Assembly: GCA_030685235.1 (NCBI GenBank)
Contig: MU839092.1
Location: forward strand, 124,001 to 188,000
Direction of reading: 5' to 3'
DNA: 64,000 bases
Origin: Copromyces sp. CBS 386.78
Lineage: Eukaryota > Ascomycota > Sordariomycetes > Sordariales > Sordariaceae
Below, piece after piece: positions 46,031 through 60,500 of this stretch. The notes under the pieces are model-generated. The model saw only the letters and a program-made list of their open reading frames with translations, was not told the origin of the DNA and made no database searches. The first letter of the stretch is position 1; each line of letters opens with the position of its first letter. A program made the translations under genes and the position numbers.

Positions 46031-49000
46031 GAAGAAAGGTGGAAAGGAAGCCCCTGATTCCAAATTTCCAATGTTAAGCACCTCTTTCCATCTTGCAGCC
46101 AAAGTCTTGGCCTACCTTAATGCTGCCTTAATGTTGCAGGATTGCAGCTGCAGACCATGCGCGTTAAGAGGGCAGTTAAGGGAAAACCCCTAATGCGGAA
46201 ACGAACTGGCCTTAAGGCAAGATGGCCTCTGGTTGGGGTCTCCTCCAGGGCCGAAATGCATTGCAACGGCAACCCGGCAGATGAAGTCGCTTCCGCGGCC
46301 GGCCGGCGCTTAACATCCAAGGCGCCGCTTGGGGGAAGCATCCGCGTATGGTGGAAGAGATATGTCTGCAGTCCGCTAATCATCAAATAGAATAGTTGAG
46401 GCCCATATCGAGACGTTTGGGCGCCATTGTTCTTGCAGGCATGACGACGAGGTTTGCAGATGATCTGATCCCGAGGGCAAATCCTCAAAATCTTTGTCCT
46501 TTGACGCAGGCCGGTGGCAGCTATGGGATGGGGCAAGCGTCCTCGGGAACCAATCTCTTTGCCGGCGGAGCGCAAGGAAGTACCCGAGGGTTTGCGTGTG
46601 GGTGCCGTATATGGTCCATCGGCTAGGACCCCACCAAATGCTTCGCCATGCCGTATGGCGGTCCGGTCCAGCATCTTTCGGATAGGCCTTGTGCCATGCA
46701 TGACGCTATCCGGTAACGTGATGATCAAAACGTGAGGGATTCATGCTTCATCACCACATCTCCAGTCCAGAGAAGACGCCAATGGGTCGCATGATGTTGA
46801 AGAGAAAACTCGATTGGACCTTGGCTCGCCAATTAGTGCGGTGTTAGAACCACGAGAGATAAAGAGAGCGAATACCTGATGAGAGACAACTCTGTCCTGT
46901 TAGTAAACGTATTGGGAAAAAGACTATTCGACCCCACCTGCAAAAGGGAGCCTCCACGCTCTGAGAGAGCCATTTCAACAAAGGCCGAATGATTGCGAGA
47001 GAAGTGAAAAAAATATGCGATGCTGCTGACCACGCCCACACCCCTCTCCGACCTTTCAAAATGCTCCTCTTGCCGCCGAGGTACATGTGGTTCTTGAACG
47101 GGTCGCCGAGACCCCGCACAAAGCACTGCCTTATCCACGAGATAACGGCGTTTCAAATCTTGGGAGAGTCCTTTTTGCTTTCTAGTCAGCATTGACTCGT
47201 GACTTGCGCTGATCGACGTTCAGTTCCAGGGTCTGGAGAGGCGCTAGACGCGGCTGTCCCAAAAGCAGGAAAGCCGAAGCCGAGTTCGCAGTCCAGGATC
47301 ATATAGCACCCGTGAGACACAAGCAGGTAGTCAGACACATTATGAGGACTGAAGGCAGAGGTCCAGACGAAGCTTGGCCCAAGTTTCCCATGAGAAGAGG
47401 AAGCGGCGAGGGAGGACTGACGGCGTGGGGGAAAACCAAACCTTTGAGAAGAAGGTGGGTTTCTAGTGTAAAGGGAGGCTCACATGCAGCGTTTCGCTTT
47501 TTGCTACACATGAGGGTGGGTTACTTCAGCACACGGACTTTCCATCGAGTCCAGTGAGTGCTTGATTCACCTTGCCATGGTTTCTTTGCCGTGAGGGCGC
47601 AGGAGAGGCATACTGCCGCTTTCAGGACCAAAGACACGGCCGTAAAGGCTCAACGACGAGACCACACAAACTCTTTTGCTGCCCAGACACGGGAGTGGGG
47701 TCCAATTGGGCTCGAGGAGAGAGGATCACGGGCCCCAGGAGCGATGCGGCAGTGTGAACGGCCAGGCCAATACGGCGTCATAAAATTTGAAGGGATTTGG
47801 GCCGGCCCGTGTCGCTGCTGGAGCGAGCAAGTCGTCGGTTGTAGGTTCCGCTGTTGCATTGTGGCTCTTTTGCTGCTTGCGGGCTGAACACTGCGCTTCG
47901 GCTTCGCATCAGAACCTCTTCCCATCATCTCGAACATGGTTATTTCCCTGTAACGTGCTCGGTTGATGTTGCTGATCTGTCTTTGATGGGTTTCTGCTAC
48001 GCAGTACGTATGGCCTCGGCGGTTCATCCGTAGTACGGAGCCGCCATCTTGAGGTTTATAGTCTCTCGTCAATGTCAGATCCGAGTGATCATCCCCGTTG
48101 GTCCTGTCGCTCACCAGACACCTACGCCGAAGGGCTGCCGGACTGGGGCTTTCAGTACGAAGAAAATCGGCGCACGCCATTCGTCCTGATCTTCTGCACT
48201 AGGCTTATTTCGGAAGCTTGATGCTGCATCTTGAGCAAATCCTAGGCACCTTTTCTTGTGGAATGGAGTTGTCAGGGATTGAGAGCGGCTGGCCAGTGGG
48301 ATGTTAGCCGTCGACATTTGATTTGTTTGGACCTTACCTTTTCTGGGGGAGGGTCTGGCTGAAGCTGGAAGTAGTGTATACCCAATGACGAACCCATACT
48401 GTGTATGGTTCTCCGCGGTTGTTGGACGACTTCCCATCTCGACAGCCGTCTCGAGATATCTGTTGGCCGTTCAACACGGCAGCACAAAGATGATGAAATT
48501 GCACTGCCAATAGCGACAAGCTATAAAAAGCTAAAACCAGCAGCAGAAAGGACGATTGCGACTGCCAAGGCGGTCCGTAGCAAAGCCACGAAGCGGCCGC
48601 GACAACGACCTCGCTTGTTGGTAACCGGAGCGATGTGTGGGAGCGGTGCCATTCTGCCATGCTGCCCGTCCACATGGGGCCATTAACATGGACCATGGGC
48701 ACGGACAGACGTGAAGGGATCGGAGGGACTCGAGAAGAACCCCGGAAGCCTCGGGATTTCGTTACGGTAACAACGATGAATGTTACGTCGCTGGAGAACG
48801 CTTCCGCTTTGGGACGGGCCTTTTCTGGTTGCTGCCTTTTCATGTCGCGTTGGAGAGACTCTAGGCCATGGTATCTTGGAGCTGGGCGCGGCTCGAGCCC
48901 TTGAGCTTGACGCGATCAGATATCGCATCTCGCGACATCGTTTGTGAGTGTTCAGTTGCGGGTTGTGGGCTCGTGTTGGACCTCGATATTAGATATTAGC

Positions 49001-52000
49001 CCTGTCTCACCTGACCTGGGCCTCTTTAATTTTTTTTTTATTTTTTTTTATTTTTTCGATTATCAATGACTGAGATATTGATATGCTCCTCCCCGTGGTG
49101 GCAGTGACCGACAGTGACTGGCCATTGACCAGCTTGAAGTCTTGAGTCCGGGGTCCCTGTCGGCTGTCAATAATAATTATTGACTCTCCCATCCGATTTT
49201 GGTAGTTGGCGGCTCACGGCTGTCAGAATATCAGGATATCGCGGCGGCGGCAGTCCAATTCTTCCCACTTCAACGGTCTCTTTTTTTCTTCTTCTTCTTC
49301 TTTTTGCGCTATGCAATCTCTTCGAACCCGAAGACACTAGCGATCGGGTGTTAGAATGCCTTTGTGCCGGAGTATTCCGCCCGGGGTGCTTGGAGAGTTA
49401 TAATGTAGCATCTATAGCGTCGTTCAGAAAGAGAATGATCGACCCGATTTGAGAGTGGAAAGAGGAGAGCGATGGAGATGGAGACAAACTGGGGGGAGGG
49501 GTGTCGAGATGTTTGCGGGGAAGTGTTTTTGTTTTGCAGAAATGATGGGTCATTGTCCAAGCTGGCAGTGTAGCTGGGAAAGAAGCTGGGAAGCTGCGAG
49601 GTGGGAGCTCCCGCTTTCCCCAGTGTCCAAGGACTGGCAGCCAGAGTGATCTCAGGAGCCAGGGGACATGCATTGGATTGGAGTCTAAAACTCAAAAGGA
49701 GCTTGGTGGTAGCATTTGGGTCAATGGGAATGCGTGCTCATGGGTCGTCATTGGGTTTGGCGGCGTGGGCGTTCTATTCCCAGCGATGCACGTTTTGCTT
49801 TTAAACTCATAACTGGGACGACCCCTTGCCGCAGCTGACCTCTCCTGACGTCTGCCCTTGGTTGAATACGCAGCAACTCCAAAGTGAGGTCCAAGAGAGA
49901 AGATGGGAATAATTGCGGCTTCTGCAGCCAGCCGTCCATCCATCTGTCGCCGACTGTGGTGTAGCTGAAGTATCACTGCCTTGTCCAGGGCCGTTGATGA
50001 CGGCAAGCCTGAAGGATGGGGCGGTAGGCAGTCCCAGATAAAAGGGAAAAGGGTACGAAAAGACTGCAATCAGCCGTTGTCATTCGGGTGCTGGTGGTGG
50101 CAAGTGAGGGCCTTTCCACCTTTCCACCTGCAAGCCTCACAGATCCGTCGGCCAATCCAGCCAAGTGGAAGAGCAGAAAAAGAACAGGCAGGGCCTGTGT
50201 GGGCGGTGCTCTTTGCCGTAGGGTTGAATAATGCCCATTGTTTCATCTGTCTAGACAAGACAAAGAAAAACTCCGGCGTGCGACCTGTTCCGTCCACCTC
50301 ATGTCCATCAGCTGAACAAGCCGACATTTCCACTAGGCAATTTCTTGCAAGCGTGGCCCTAGGTGACCCTAGACCCGCGGATTGCACCCGCACCTTGTCG
50401 ATAGCCTCAACCACGAAATGACTTGGAAACCAAATGCTTGCTGATGCTGACGAGCGGCATGCTTGTGGGAAAGATCAACGTCTCCCGGCGTCTCTAGCCT
50501 AGCGGCCGTCCGGCCACGGTGGAGCCGACAAGAATCCATTTCCGATCTCGACGTTGATTGAGGATAAGGTAGGTGGTTGAGAATTGGTGGTTTTGGTTGT
50601 AGAGCAGATCCCATGACGAAAGCAATGAGATGCGACGGAAATGTTGCAGTCGCCATTTCTGTACCTTACTCGGAGTCCCGTCTGTGGTCAGGAACCGCCC
50701 TATGAGAGAGCTTGGTCGTCCCCAACCCTCTGTTCCTGCTCTCGCTTTTGACAAGGTACCAACCAACGGGCGACCGCGGGCCATTTGGAGCGACCACCTT
50801 TGTGCTGCGCAGCTTCGGGAGGCATGATGTACAGATGTACCTCTCAGCCAAAAAGGTACTTGCATGCATGCCTGCCGCTGCACTGGCAGTGTGCCCGCTC
50901 CACCCAACTCCCCACGGTCCATCCTTGCTCAGCAGGGAAAGGCAGGCCAGTACAGGCAGGAACGGCTCGCAGGTCGCAGTACAGTCCGCAGTCCGCATAA
51001 GACATTTGGACCTACCCACAACCACACAACAGGCACGGGCTGCAGCCGGGAATGGGATCCAGATCCAGAAAACCAGCCAAGCATGGTCGAGATGGCTCGT
51101 TCACGACTCTGATTCGCACCTCTGGAGCGCGACTTTGTCCCGCATAGTCCTGGATTGTGGACTGCACACGAGTGAGCTTTGTGACAGGACCACAAGCCCA
51201 CAACGCGCCATGTTATCAACGATGTTCACATAACGACGGATTGTCTCAGCGCCCTTGGCTGAACCCATTTCGGGGAGGGGGCCATTGGATGGAAGCTACT
51301 GGAGCCATTGTTGTGGTCGACAGTTCGCCTGTCAAACCTCAACCAAGCATCGAATGCGTCTGAATTTCTTTTTCTTTTTCTTGGTTCAGAGCCTGGAAGA
51401 AACACACATAGCTCTACCTACAATTACCGTAACGAGCCCGTATGACAATGGGTGTGGTAGTACCGAGTACCTTGGCCGGCCATCCAATGCTTGCCCGTGC
51501 TGCCATGCGACTGCCTATTACAGACGTATGAGAGCTTTGGGTTCCGGATGCCAACCTACCTCTAAATGAGATGCCACTGGAAAGTACCTGGTACATCGTG
51601 AGGATTGCTCTGGTGGACAGTGGTGGTGGTGGTGCCTTCCACTTCCAATTTTCCTACCTTACAGTACCTTCCAGGTTAGCACGCGGCCCTTTCCTTTCCA
51701 CTCGGTCACCGCCGTGTCTCAGCTTTTTGAGGAATAGCTCAAGCTTTAACCGAAAGACATTGTTAGATCTTCCCGTCTTCTGGCCTCGTTCTTCTTCTTC
51801 TTCCTTTTTCAGCTTCGCTTGACTGCTGCAGCTTCTGGCACCCGGCCGTCTTCCATCCGGGCTGTTCCCGCCATCCCCGTTGAGGTTGTCTTCGTCCCTC
51901 CCGAATCCGTCCGCGATTTGGCGTCTGGGCCTCACCGCAAGACGGGAACCCATGGAACCAAAGGCCGGCCGGCAACTGGCAGATAGCTCTAGAAATCTCT

Positions 52001-52389
52001 CTCTTTTTCTTGCCTCTCATGAAGCGTCAAGTCAGTTCCAACAAGCGCTACCTACTCACTACATACCTACATCATCAAGTAAGCTCGGCAGACTAGCGGG
52101 AATTTCACGGCCCATGGTTCTCAACTCCCATTCGTCATGTGTGCTCGAAAAGGCAACTTGTTATTATTGTCGTTTTTATTACTGAACCCCGCCGTCAACC
52201 ATCATCTCCAGCGCTCACGATAGGGCAAAGCCAGGCCCACGGCGTGTCTTCCATTGCTCGTGGTATTGGTATGGTGTCCGTCGATGGACCACTCTCTACA
52301 TACAAGCCTCCGGTTGATGAGGGTACGTTTGGCTCTCTCCGTCGGCCCTTGTCGATAATAGTCTGGATTTGGCATGGTATGGATGCCCT

Positions 52390-52393
<4 letters not shown>

Positions 52394-52423
<30 letters not shown>
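52394..52423. repeat. T30 homopolymer
   Basis: An uninterrupted run of thirty T residues in non-coding sequence. Its exact length is unreliable in a draft assembly. Confidence 0.9.
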
Positions 52424-52977
52424 CCCCAATGGCCCCATGCCCCATGCCCCTGTTCATATCCATCATCTCTCTCTCTGTCCCTGCCCATGTCGAGCCCGTC
52501 CCCGACAGGTTCCTCACTCTCCCGTCCAATCTGGACATGGGGAACAGGCTCGGACAGGACAAGCCCTCGTTCTCTGCCGCAAAGCACCACCACTCATGAC
52601 TCGACAAGCCCTTTCTCATAGAGACCGGGTGGGCTTCAGGTAGATGTGGTTCTTAGTACTGGAACTCTAGTCTAGCAACCAACTAAACACGGACTCCATC
52701 GACGTTGCTAGTTCTCGCCTTCAAACCTTTTTGCAATTTGTCCCTCTTTGTTTTGTGGCCAGTGGCTTGCTGCTTGGCTTTTACGCTATCCGTAGCTCAT
52801 GATTTCTGAGATTATATTTCTCCATATCCTCAACATCATCATCATCATCAACATCCTCAACACCCTCAACGTCCTCACTTGAGCCATCGACACTGGAGAG
52901 ATCCGTCCAGGTCCATACGCTATCTCAAACCCCCCCCCCTCCCCTACCTCTCGTCGTCAAGCTCACACGGTACGATA

Positions 52978-52996
52978 CCCCCCCCCCCCCCCCCCC
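52978..52996. repeat. C19 homopolymer
   Basis: An uninterrupted run of about nineteen C residues in the region upstream of the helix-turn-helix gene. Confidence 0.85.
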
Positions 52997-54152
52997 GAAT
53001 TTTTCTTAGCTTCTTTCTGGCTACCTGGTAGGTCCCCATCCCTTCCCCCCCGTGGTGCCCCCAATCCACTCATCCGCACCCCTGCTCCAAGTATACACAA
53101 ACATCCTTCGCCTACATAACTAGTAGATGTAGCCCCAGGTTGCCCTCCACCACCCACATGCCTGTCTGCTGTGCGTCTGGTCTCTCCGACTTACCCTATC
53201 TCAACCCAGCCCAGTCCTCTTCCAGAGTCCCGATTGCTTAGGCGGACGTAGCGGCGTCTGTCTTGCAGCCGACCTCTCTCCCTTACTGGCACGGCTCCCC
53301 TTGTTTGCTGCCCACGGCTGTTGTCGATGCAACTGCTGCTGCTGTTGCCCGCTCTGGATACCACGGATCCCTCCATAGAGAGAGCCCTTCTGCCGACCCG
53401 AACTTGGACCTCGACTCCCATCCATCCATCCAGTCATCCAGTCCTCTAGCCAAAGCAAGCACAGGACGTCCTTAGCACTCGACCTCCACAAATAGGGCAG
53501 TTTACGCCGCCCAAAGAAGCAACTGATCCGCCTTTTGTCTCATCGGCTACCGGACGGTCACGTTGCTTTGCCCGCTACGGCACTGTCTCGCGGCAGGAAT
53601 CTGGACAGAGCTTACACAGTACATACCTCTCGACTGCTTGTCCTAGCCGTCCGGCTATCCTTTGGATACCAGACCAGACACTATCAAGTTGGGGGCCATC
53701 CAGCCGACTCTGCCGACTATACTACGCTCATTCATTAACCTGACAAGAGGCGCTGCTGCTCGCCTCCTTTTTCGTCCAGCCAGCCCACTTCAAGACCTGA
53801 CCGGTCCCGTTGACCTACTCAACGGCCACCTCGACGGTCCTATACCCGGTTATCCTATCCCAAACCGCTCCTGCAGCCCCGGCACAATAGCACCGCTCAG
53901 GCGTTCCCGTCTTAGGGCTTGCGACCCCTCCCCGGCCAGCCCAATACCGACCCCGTTCCGAAAACCATTGGCTCGCCATATTATGCACCGCGACTCCTAG
54001 TCGTCCCGACCAGCTCCCCCATATTGACGGACCACTTTCTACTTCTGCTAGAAAGAGAGTATACTTGGCCCCTCCAACCGAGTGGCTCATCTTAAGATCG
54101 ATCTCAACACCCACCAACGATATTGCTTCGGCTCATCACGTCCATCGTCAGC

Positions 54153-55947
54153 ATGCACGACCAAATCATTGGCACAATAGGCATGGACCAAGGAAGTCAC
54201 ATCGCTCATGACAACAACACATATGGAAACAACAATTGGGTAGATATGAATTCATTCCACCATCAGACCACCATGGCAGACTACGGCGGCAGCTACGGTG
54301 GTTATATGCCACCCATCTCTCATGGGCTGCCCTCCGAGTCACTGGGCAGGATGCCTCCTCCCCCGCCTCCTCAACATCATGTGCCTCAACCCCATCAACA
54401 TTCTCACCCTCCTCTTCCAATGTTGATGATGCCCCAAACGACGACGACTTGGCCGAGCATGTTAACGAATCCAACTTACGGGGCACACCCCGTCCCGCCC
54501 GTCGCTATTCCTCCGGTAACAACGCCGCTCAAGAACTCCAAATTGCCGGCTATCCAGACAACATCACAGCCAAGGAAAACACTCACCGACGAGGACCGCC
54601 GGCGTATGTGTCAGTACGCTCAGGACCATCCGACGGCCAAGCAAACGGATATCGGGGCCCAGTTCGGTGTTGAGAGAAGGTAGGACATGATCTGTGGGAG
54701 TCCGTGTTGGTTGCAGGACATAGTTAAGCTGACAACCCTTTATTAGCACCGTGTCAAAGGTACTGCGCCACAGGGATAAGTATCTGAACCTTGAGGACCG
54801 AAGCAATTCTCCGATTAAGCGTAACAAAGTCAAGGGCGCGGATATCGAAAAGGCTCTGACCAACTTCCTCAAAAAGTCTGTGGATCAAGGCGTTCCAGTG
54901 ACTGTCGAAATACTCAAGGACAAGGCGCACTTGTTCGCAAGCTCTGCGGGCTCCGCGGGAGATGAATTTCTCAAGTTAGGAAGCACAACATGGCTGGAAA
55001 AGTTTATGCTCAAACACAACACTGGGCCGAATAGGCTACTTCGTCGTGCTTCCGAAGCCAACATCAGTAGCAGCATGCGGGGATCGTCCTCTCTGAGCAC
55101 ATCACAACCGTCAAGCGCCATTTCCCCCCTCTCACCCTCGGGACACACGTCTCCACTATCGGCAAACAGAAGCGAAGGGGAGAAGGATAGCATGGCGAGC
55201 TACATGGATTATCCGACTGAAAGCAGCTACAGGCACTCAGGCTCACAAAGCACAACCTCGCTACATAGCGCATTCACTGACGCGGGAACTTCAACGTTCT
55301 CTGGGAGCACTCTCAGCCCAACAGCATCGTTCAGTTTTTCGCCCGATCCTAATGCTGGAGCCTTTCTTACAGCAGATCAAGCCAGGCAGCTCCCGCCAGG
55401 AAGCGGCGTTGGTTCCAACTTCCAAAGACCCAGAAGCCAGACATTCCCGACCTTGGACATCGAATACCTGAATCAACAAGAATCAGGAGATCCGTTGACG
55501 CCAAAGTACCATGTATCATCTACAGGACCTTCTTCCGCCCTCGAGTCACCTGCCAATGAAGTGGGTGCATCGCACTTTGGCATGGATCACATAATCACCT
55601 CACCACGACTCCGTCACAGTAGCAGCAGTGGAAGTCTCGCTGGACGGTCGATCGCGACACCCCTCAGCGCAAACCCTACGTCTCCTATTTCTCCTACTCA
55701 GGAGGACGCACGAAGGGCCGCGGATACCCTACTTTCATTCATGCAGCATTCAGGTGGATTTGTGGACCACGATGAATACATGACGGTAGTTAAACTCACC
55801 GAGAAACTACGGCTTCACCAGGCCCAACTTGCCAAGAACACAGCAGTAGGAATGGGCGGACTTTCTCGGATACCAGAGGGCGATAGTGAGATGCAGAACG
55901 CTGCACCAGCTTTGATACCTAAGGTGGAACAGGCCACGGGGGCGTAA
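54153..55947 (+). CDS. CENPB/psq-type helix-turn-helix regulatory protein
   Basis: Two exons (54153-54679, 54747-55947) give 575 aa. The N-terminal 130 residues are Gly/His/Pro-rich (PPPPPPQHHVPQPHQHSH). A psq-type helix-turn-helix lies at about 140-190 (RKTLTDEDRRRMCQYAQDHP then QTDIGAQFGVERSTVSKVLR); the intron splits the recognition helix. A second, CENPB-type helix-turn-helix follows (about 205-268, KGADIEKALTNFLKK to TTWLEKFMLKHN). This is the bipartite DNA-binding unit of CENP-B and pogo/Tc5-type transposases. There is no DDE catalytic domain; a Ser-rich tail follows, with a helical segment near the end (EDARRAADTLLSFMQHSGGF). It is therefore probably a host transcription regulator derived from a transposase DNA-binding domain. 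Target genes are unknown. The long upstream gene-poor interval fits a regulatory gene. Confidence 0.88.
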
Positions 55948-57579
55948 GGTTGGATTTCTCGCTCACAGATACCGTACGCCGTCTCAAAACCGCCCGCGCC
56001 TCAAAGCTTTGTATCCTGAGAGGGTTGCCGAACAAGCTACATACAGACTGCCTTCGATGCCACCCATTACCGCAACATGATTCGAAAGGAATACCCAGAA
56101 ACAGCAGGGTCTAGCTCGGCTTTTGTTTCACCAAGGGGACGAGCGGCTCAAAACTGCTCAAAACCGGTCTTTTCATGTTCGCCTGCACATCTCGTACTTC
56201 ACTTCTTCTACAAGATCTTTTTATACCCCCTTTTTTCTGTTGTCATTTCGATCAACGGAGTGCCCAATATACCTCGCACGCTGCGATAAGAACCTACGCT
56301 CACGCGAATAAGGAGTCAAAGATCCTCTTCTCAGCTGTTCGGCTGCCATTTCCCTTGATTCATTTCCTTCTGGCGTTATCGTCCAAATTTGCTCGCATTC
56401 AAACATCAGACCGCCAGTCTCATTCAAATTTCCACATGGTCCGTCTTGCCTTGTTTCGACCGCGGGCGTCTCTATCTGGAAGCGTCTTCCGGTGAAACCA
56501 CGCCGTCTCTTGCAACCTTTCCCATGCATCTACCGGCTTACCATGTTTCATCATGTTCACTATATCAGTCTTTGTCCGCAACTCTTCTATGTAAAATTGA
56601 TGGGTTTTTTGTTTTGGGTAACACCATGCCGCATTTCATGTTTTGACCGTCTCTAGCTGTCCCCCTTTACCGAGCTGTCATAATTTCATTACATGTATCT
56701 TTTATTGCCTACCCACTTCCCTCTCCCTTCGAGTGTGAGAACCTCTTGTTTGGGGGGGTGGGGAACGAGAAAAATAGTTCCCTTCAGCTGTCCTGGTAAT
56801 AAGGATGGATGTGGGGGCCTTGGGTTTGAGCAAAAAGGTGATTTTGGCGATTAGCAGCGGTATCGACTCAGTATGGACGGAGTGAAAACTGGGCAGACGC
56901 GAAAAGAAGGAAAAATGCAGGGACTGCTTTTTGCAAGCCTTTCCAGGATGTGTATAGTGTTGTATAGGGCGTGTCATCTGTACTTCTTTTGCTTTTTTTT
57001 ACACCTACCTTTTGCTTTTGGAAATCGGGGAAACCCCGGAAGCTTTTAACGTCCGGGTTGTGTGCGAAAAGCTCCTTGGGATCTCTATAGCTTTGTTAAG
57101 TGGGAAGAACTTCGGTGTCTTGGTTCATACGTTTTTCTGTCAATCTTCCCCTCTTTTACTTTCGGCATCTTTAAAGGACTTCTTTCATATATCCCCATCC
57201 ATGCTTACCCGAACGAGCATGGGCAAACCAGAAGACGGAAGAGTGAGGGTTCAGGCAGGTGGAGGACCGGAAGGAAATCTGGACGCAGGAAAGGGACGGA
57301 AGCGGTTAAAACGGGGGGTTTCCGATGAAGATGGACCATCCATAGCCACCGTTAGCATTCCATATTGGTATATAACACTCCCACATCGCAATCGTTATTG
57401 GTTCTCTTCGACAAACGTGTTTCTCTGCAAACTATAACCGCCAAGATTCGTAACATGCTTACTTGCAACGTTTTGGAAGAACACAAAACCATGACCATGA
57501 AATTTGTGACTTCCATATAGACATAACACTCGTAAAAACAACGACCGCCCTATTCAGTACTCTTATTCGACCTCTCAAT
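55948..57579. other. intergenic between convergent genes
   Basis: 1.6 kb between the plus-strand helix-turn-helix gene and the minus-strand PXA gene. T-rich stretches near 56200-57000 fit 3' untranslated sequence. No gene is recognised. Confidence 0.5.
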
Positions 57580-60500
57580 TCAAGCAAGCCTCTCCTCCCA
57601 AAGCTCACTTACCCTCTTCTCCGCGAACTCAGGCATCAACCGCACCAGCACCAACTCTAGCATGGAGTAAATCAGATGCTTGTTCAAATATGCATCACTA
57701 AACACATCTAGAATCCCTTCTTCGATTTCCGTCAAAATCGTCTCTTCGTCTTCGTCAGGTTCCTCAGATTCATCAACGTGAGCTTGACCGCCTGCGGCAG
57801 CGGCAGCGGCAGCGGAAGCAGAAGCGGCGAGATCATCACCTGCCCCTGCATCTACATTCGCATCCGCCGCGTCTAGCTCCTGCTGAACTTGCTGACGATG
57901 CGCATGAGCAACATGAGCGTGTTGGTCGTCCACCCTCTTGGCTAGTTTGGTCTTGGTAGCCGATGCTGCTGCGCGGATGGTGGCATCGTTAGTGCTGCCA
58001 CTACCACCACCAGTAAGAGACAGCTTGCTGCTGCTCCGACTATTGCCTGTACTGGAGGAGCTGCTGCTGCCTGAACCGGTTGTTGCTATTCCCGCGGCTG
58101 TTGCTGTTGCTGTTACCGAGGGTGTTGCTGACCCCCTACGGCTAGACCACCCAGGCCCAAGGCCAGGTCCACCAAATCCAGGGGCAGGGGCAACAGACGA
58201 TAACGAAGAAAGTGATCCAGACGACCCAACCGACCCCTGTTGGTGAGTTGGAACTGGCCCGCTGCCAGTAGTACTAGCAGCAGCAGAACCAGGAACCGCG
58301 ACCGCCTGCTGGCCCTGATCTAGGCTGCTTTTCTTCGGTCCGCTCCCGCTCCGCATCTGTTCCATTTGTGTCTGACCTCCCTGCAGCTTCTTTTGTGATG
58401 AGTTTTGAGGAGCAGCAGGCTGGACAGTGGCAGGACCGGCATTGCTTGCTCCCCTACTGGTCGTAGAACGAGAAGCACCAGCACCAGCACCGGCTACTAC
58501 TCCCCTTTTGGCATCCTCTTCACTTACCACCGTCGGCGCGTTGGTGTTAGTACCGGTACTAACAGTAGCAGTTGGCCTGGCCTCTAGGCCCGTGGCCCTG
58601 GCTTTGGAACTGGATAAATTGCCGCCAAACCCGCTACGGCCTCTGAAATAGACAGACCCAACGAGCTTTACCATAAATCCAGGCGAAATTAGCGCCCAAA
58701 GGTCCTTAGCACACTTGCGCCTTAGCGCAAGCAGCTCGTCTTCGGACGAGGGGGCCGTCAGGCTCGAGGTCCCTGGCAGATTATTGGGGAAGAGTGCGCC
58801 TCGCGCACTGCGGAGAAGTGGGGGTAGACCTGATGGGTCAAGGATGTACTTGTGGACAGCGTAAGATAGGAGCCTATGTGAAATCGTTATGGTAAGTAAA
58901 ACTGCCTTCTGCTAGTTATTGGCCGGTCTGGTTTTCTTTGCCTGAACGGGACATGTGCATTTTTGCGCCTCTTTGCTTCTTTCCGGTGCATTGTGTGTGT
59001 AACACTCGGAAGATATCTCGCTTCTATGCTCTGGGGGACTTTGAAGGGGAAAAGGGGCGTGTAATGGAGGTATGGTGTTTCATTACGTTGGGGAACAGAA
59101 CACTCGAGAACGAGAACTGAGTGGGATCAATACAACGGTGTGTATGGTGCGCGCAAATCGGTGTTTGTGTCCCTCCGAGTGTGCTTATGCGTGTGCAGCG
59201 TTTGATTGAAGGATAACGGCTCTGGCATGTCGAACGGTGAGAGTAACTGCCAGTATCCAACTTGGAGCATTCTCGCTGTAAAGAACGATGTCTCACAGCA
59301 TAGGCATGGACAGTGTAATCATGGTATGGTGGGACGAAGTCGTATACCCCAGATGCTGATGAACCGGGGCAGCTCGTATCAACAAGAAACCATGATACCG
59401 CCGTGGAGGCCCGGGTTACTGAACTGGGAAACGACCACAACACCATGTTCATGAGCTCAACCCCAGGCAATAACATGATCCGCTGGTCCTAGCCATGGAT
59501 GGAACCGCGAGGGCGAGTTCCTCACTTCCATCGCGAGTGCGGGGAACCAGGAAGACCAAGCTCGGTGGGGAGATGCTGACATCGGTGACGAGGTCCGTCG
59601 GCCATGGGTCTTGAAGAGGGCACTTGCACAAGAACCCCCTGCTCTTCACCAATTTCCTCCCCGAGATCCATGGAAACTGGACCACCGCACAGTGCAAGAG
59701 ACAGGGTCCCAGTTTAGGGTGAACGGTAGGCCTGTGAGCGCGAGGGGGGGTGTCGAGAAGCAAGCTCTCCGTGCCAAAACATGGTGGTGCCCAGGGTGTC
59801 GCAAAAAGCGCTGGGGCGCGATACACCTTACGGAAAATCGCAGATATATGATCAGCAGATCCTCCATCGTGAATTTGAGTCGCAGACCGCGCGCAATCGA
59901 GCAGTCAAGAAGAAGGATGGATTGGCATGAAGATGCCGAGACGAGATGACGAGTCATTAGGACGGCTGTTCTTCGAATTGAACCAAGACACCCAAGACTT
60001 CGAGGCCGGGGACAACGACAAGCCCATTCAGAAAAGGGCAAGTTCCATCTGAATATCGCAGGGTATGGTAGATTGTCGCTGTATGATTGCGCCTGGCGAC
60101 AGACACGGCAGACGGTGGGGTGTGGTATGAAGCGGAATTCTGGCGGAAAGTGACCTCGCTGCCGGTTGCTCCTGGTGGTCTGTCTCATGGATCTGGATGA
60201 TGAGGATGGGTCGAGGAGGGGTGTCGGATCCTTGTCAATAATCCCGTCCGGCGCGTAAACAAGGCTCGTCGATGGTCCGTCTAGTAAGCCCCGCGAAGCA
60301 CATGGTGCAATGGGACATGGCCAAGGCCACATAGCGCGCTGATTGGCTGGCTGCAGTTGGACATTCCGAGTGCAGGCATCGTGGAATTGGAACACTTGGG
60401 GTCTGGCGGTCGCCGATTCGGCCGCAGGACCTTTTGGGGGTGTGTTCCACAACACAACCGCCTTTACCCAAATGCCTTTACAACAGCTTGGCACTAGCAG

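Larger units (their letters stand above)
40370..54152. other. 13.8 kb gene-poor interval
   Basis: No ORF on either strand shows a domain or consistent coding character. The longest (minus 46728-46117, 203 codons) is matched by several opposite-strand open frames. The interval is not AT-rich, so it is not RIP-degraded. It contains microsatellites, two strong hairpins, a tRNA-like element, a minisatellite, long homopolymers and the sequence gap, each listed separately. The last 2-3 kb may be leader and promoter of the helix-turn-helix gene. Non-coding transcripts cannot be excluded. Confidence 0.5.

Noticed and set aside
46117..46728. 203-codon minus-strand ORF in the gene-poor interval
   Set aside because: Several opposite-strand frames are open over the same bases and no protein motif is recognisable.
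49166..49184. 19-bp perfect AT-rich palindrome
   Set aside because: Low-complexity AAT/ATT palindromes of this size are expected occasionally and nothing nearby supports a function.
9583..54152. CRISPR arrays, bacterial operons, 5S rRNA copies
   Set aside because: Looked for repeats with regular spacers and for the Neurospora 5S core sequence; none seen. The genome is eukaryotic with spliced genes throughout.
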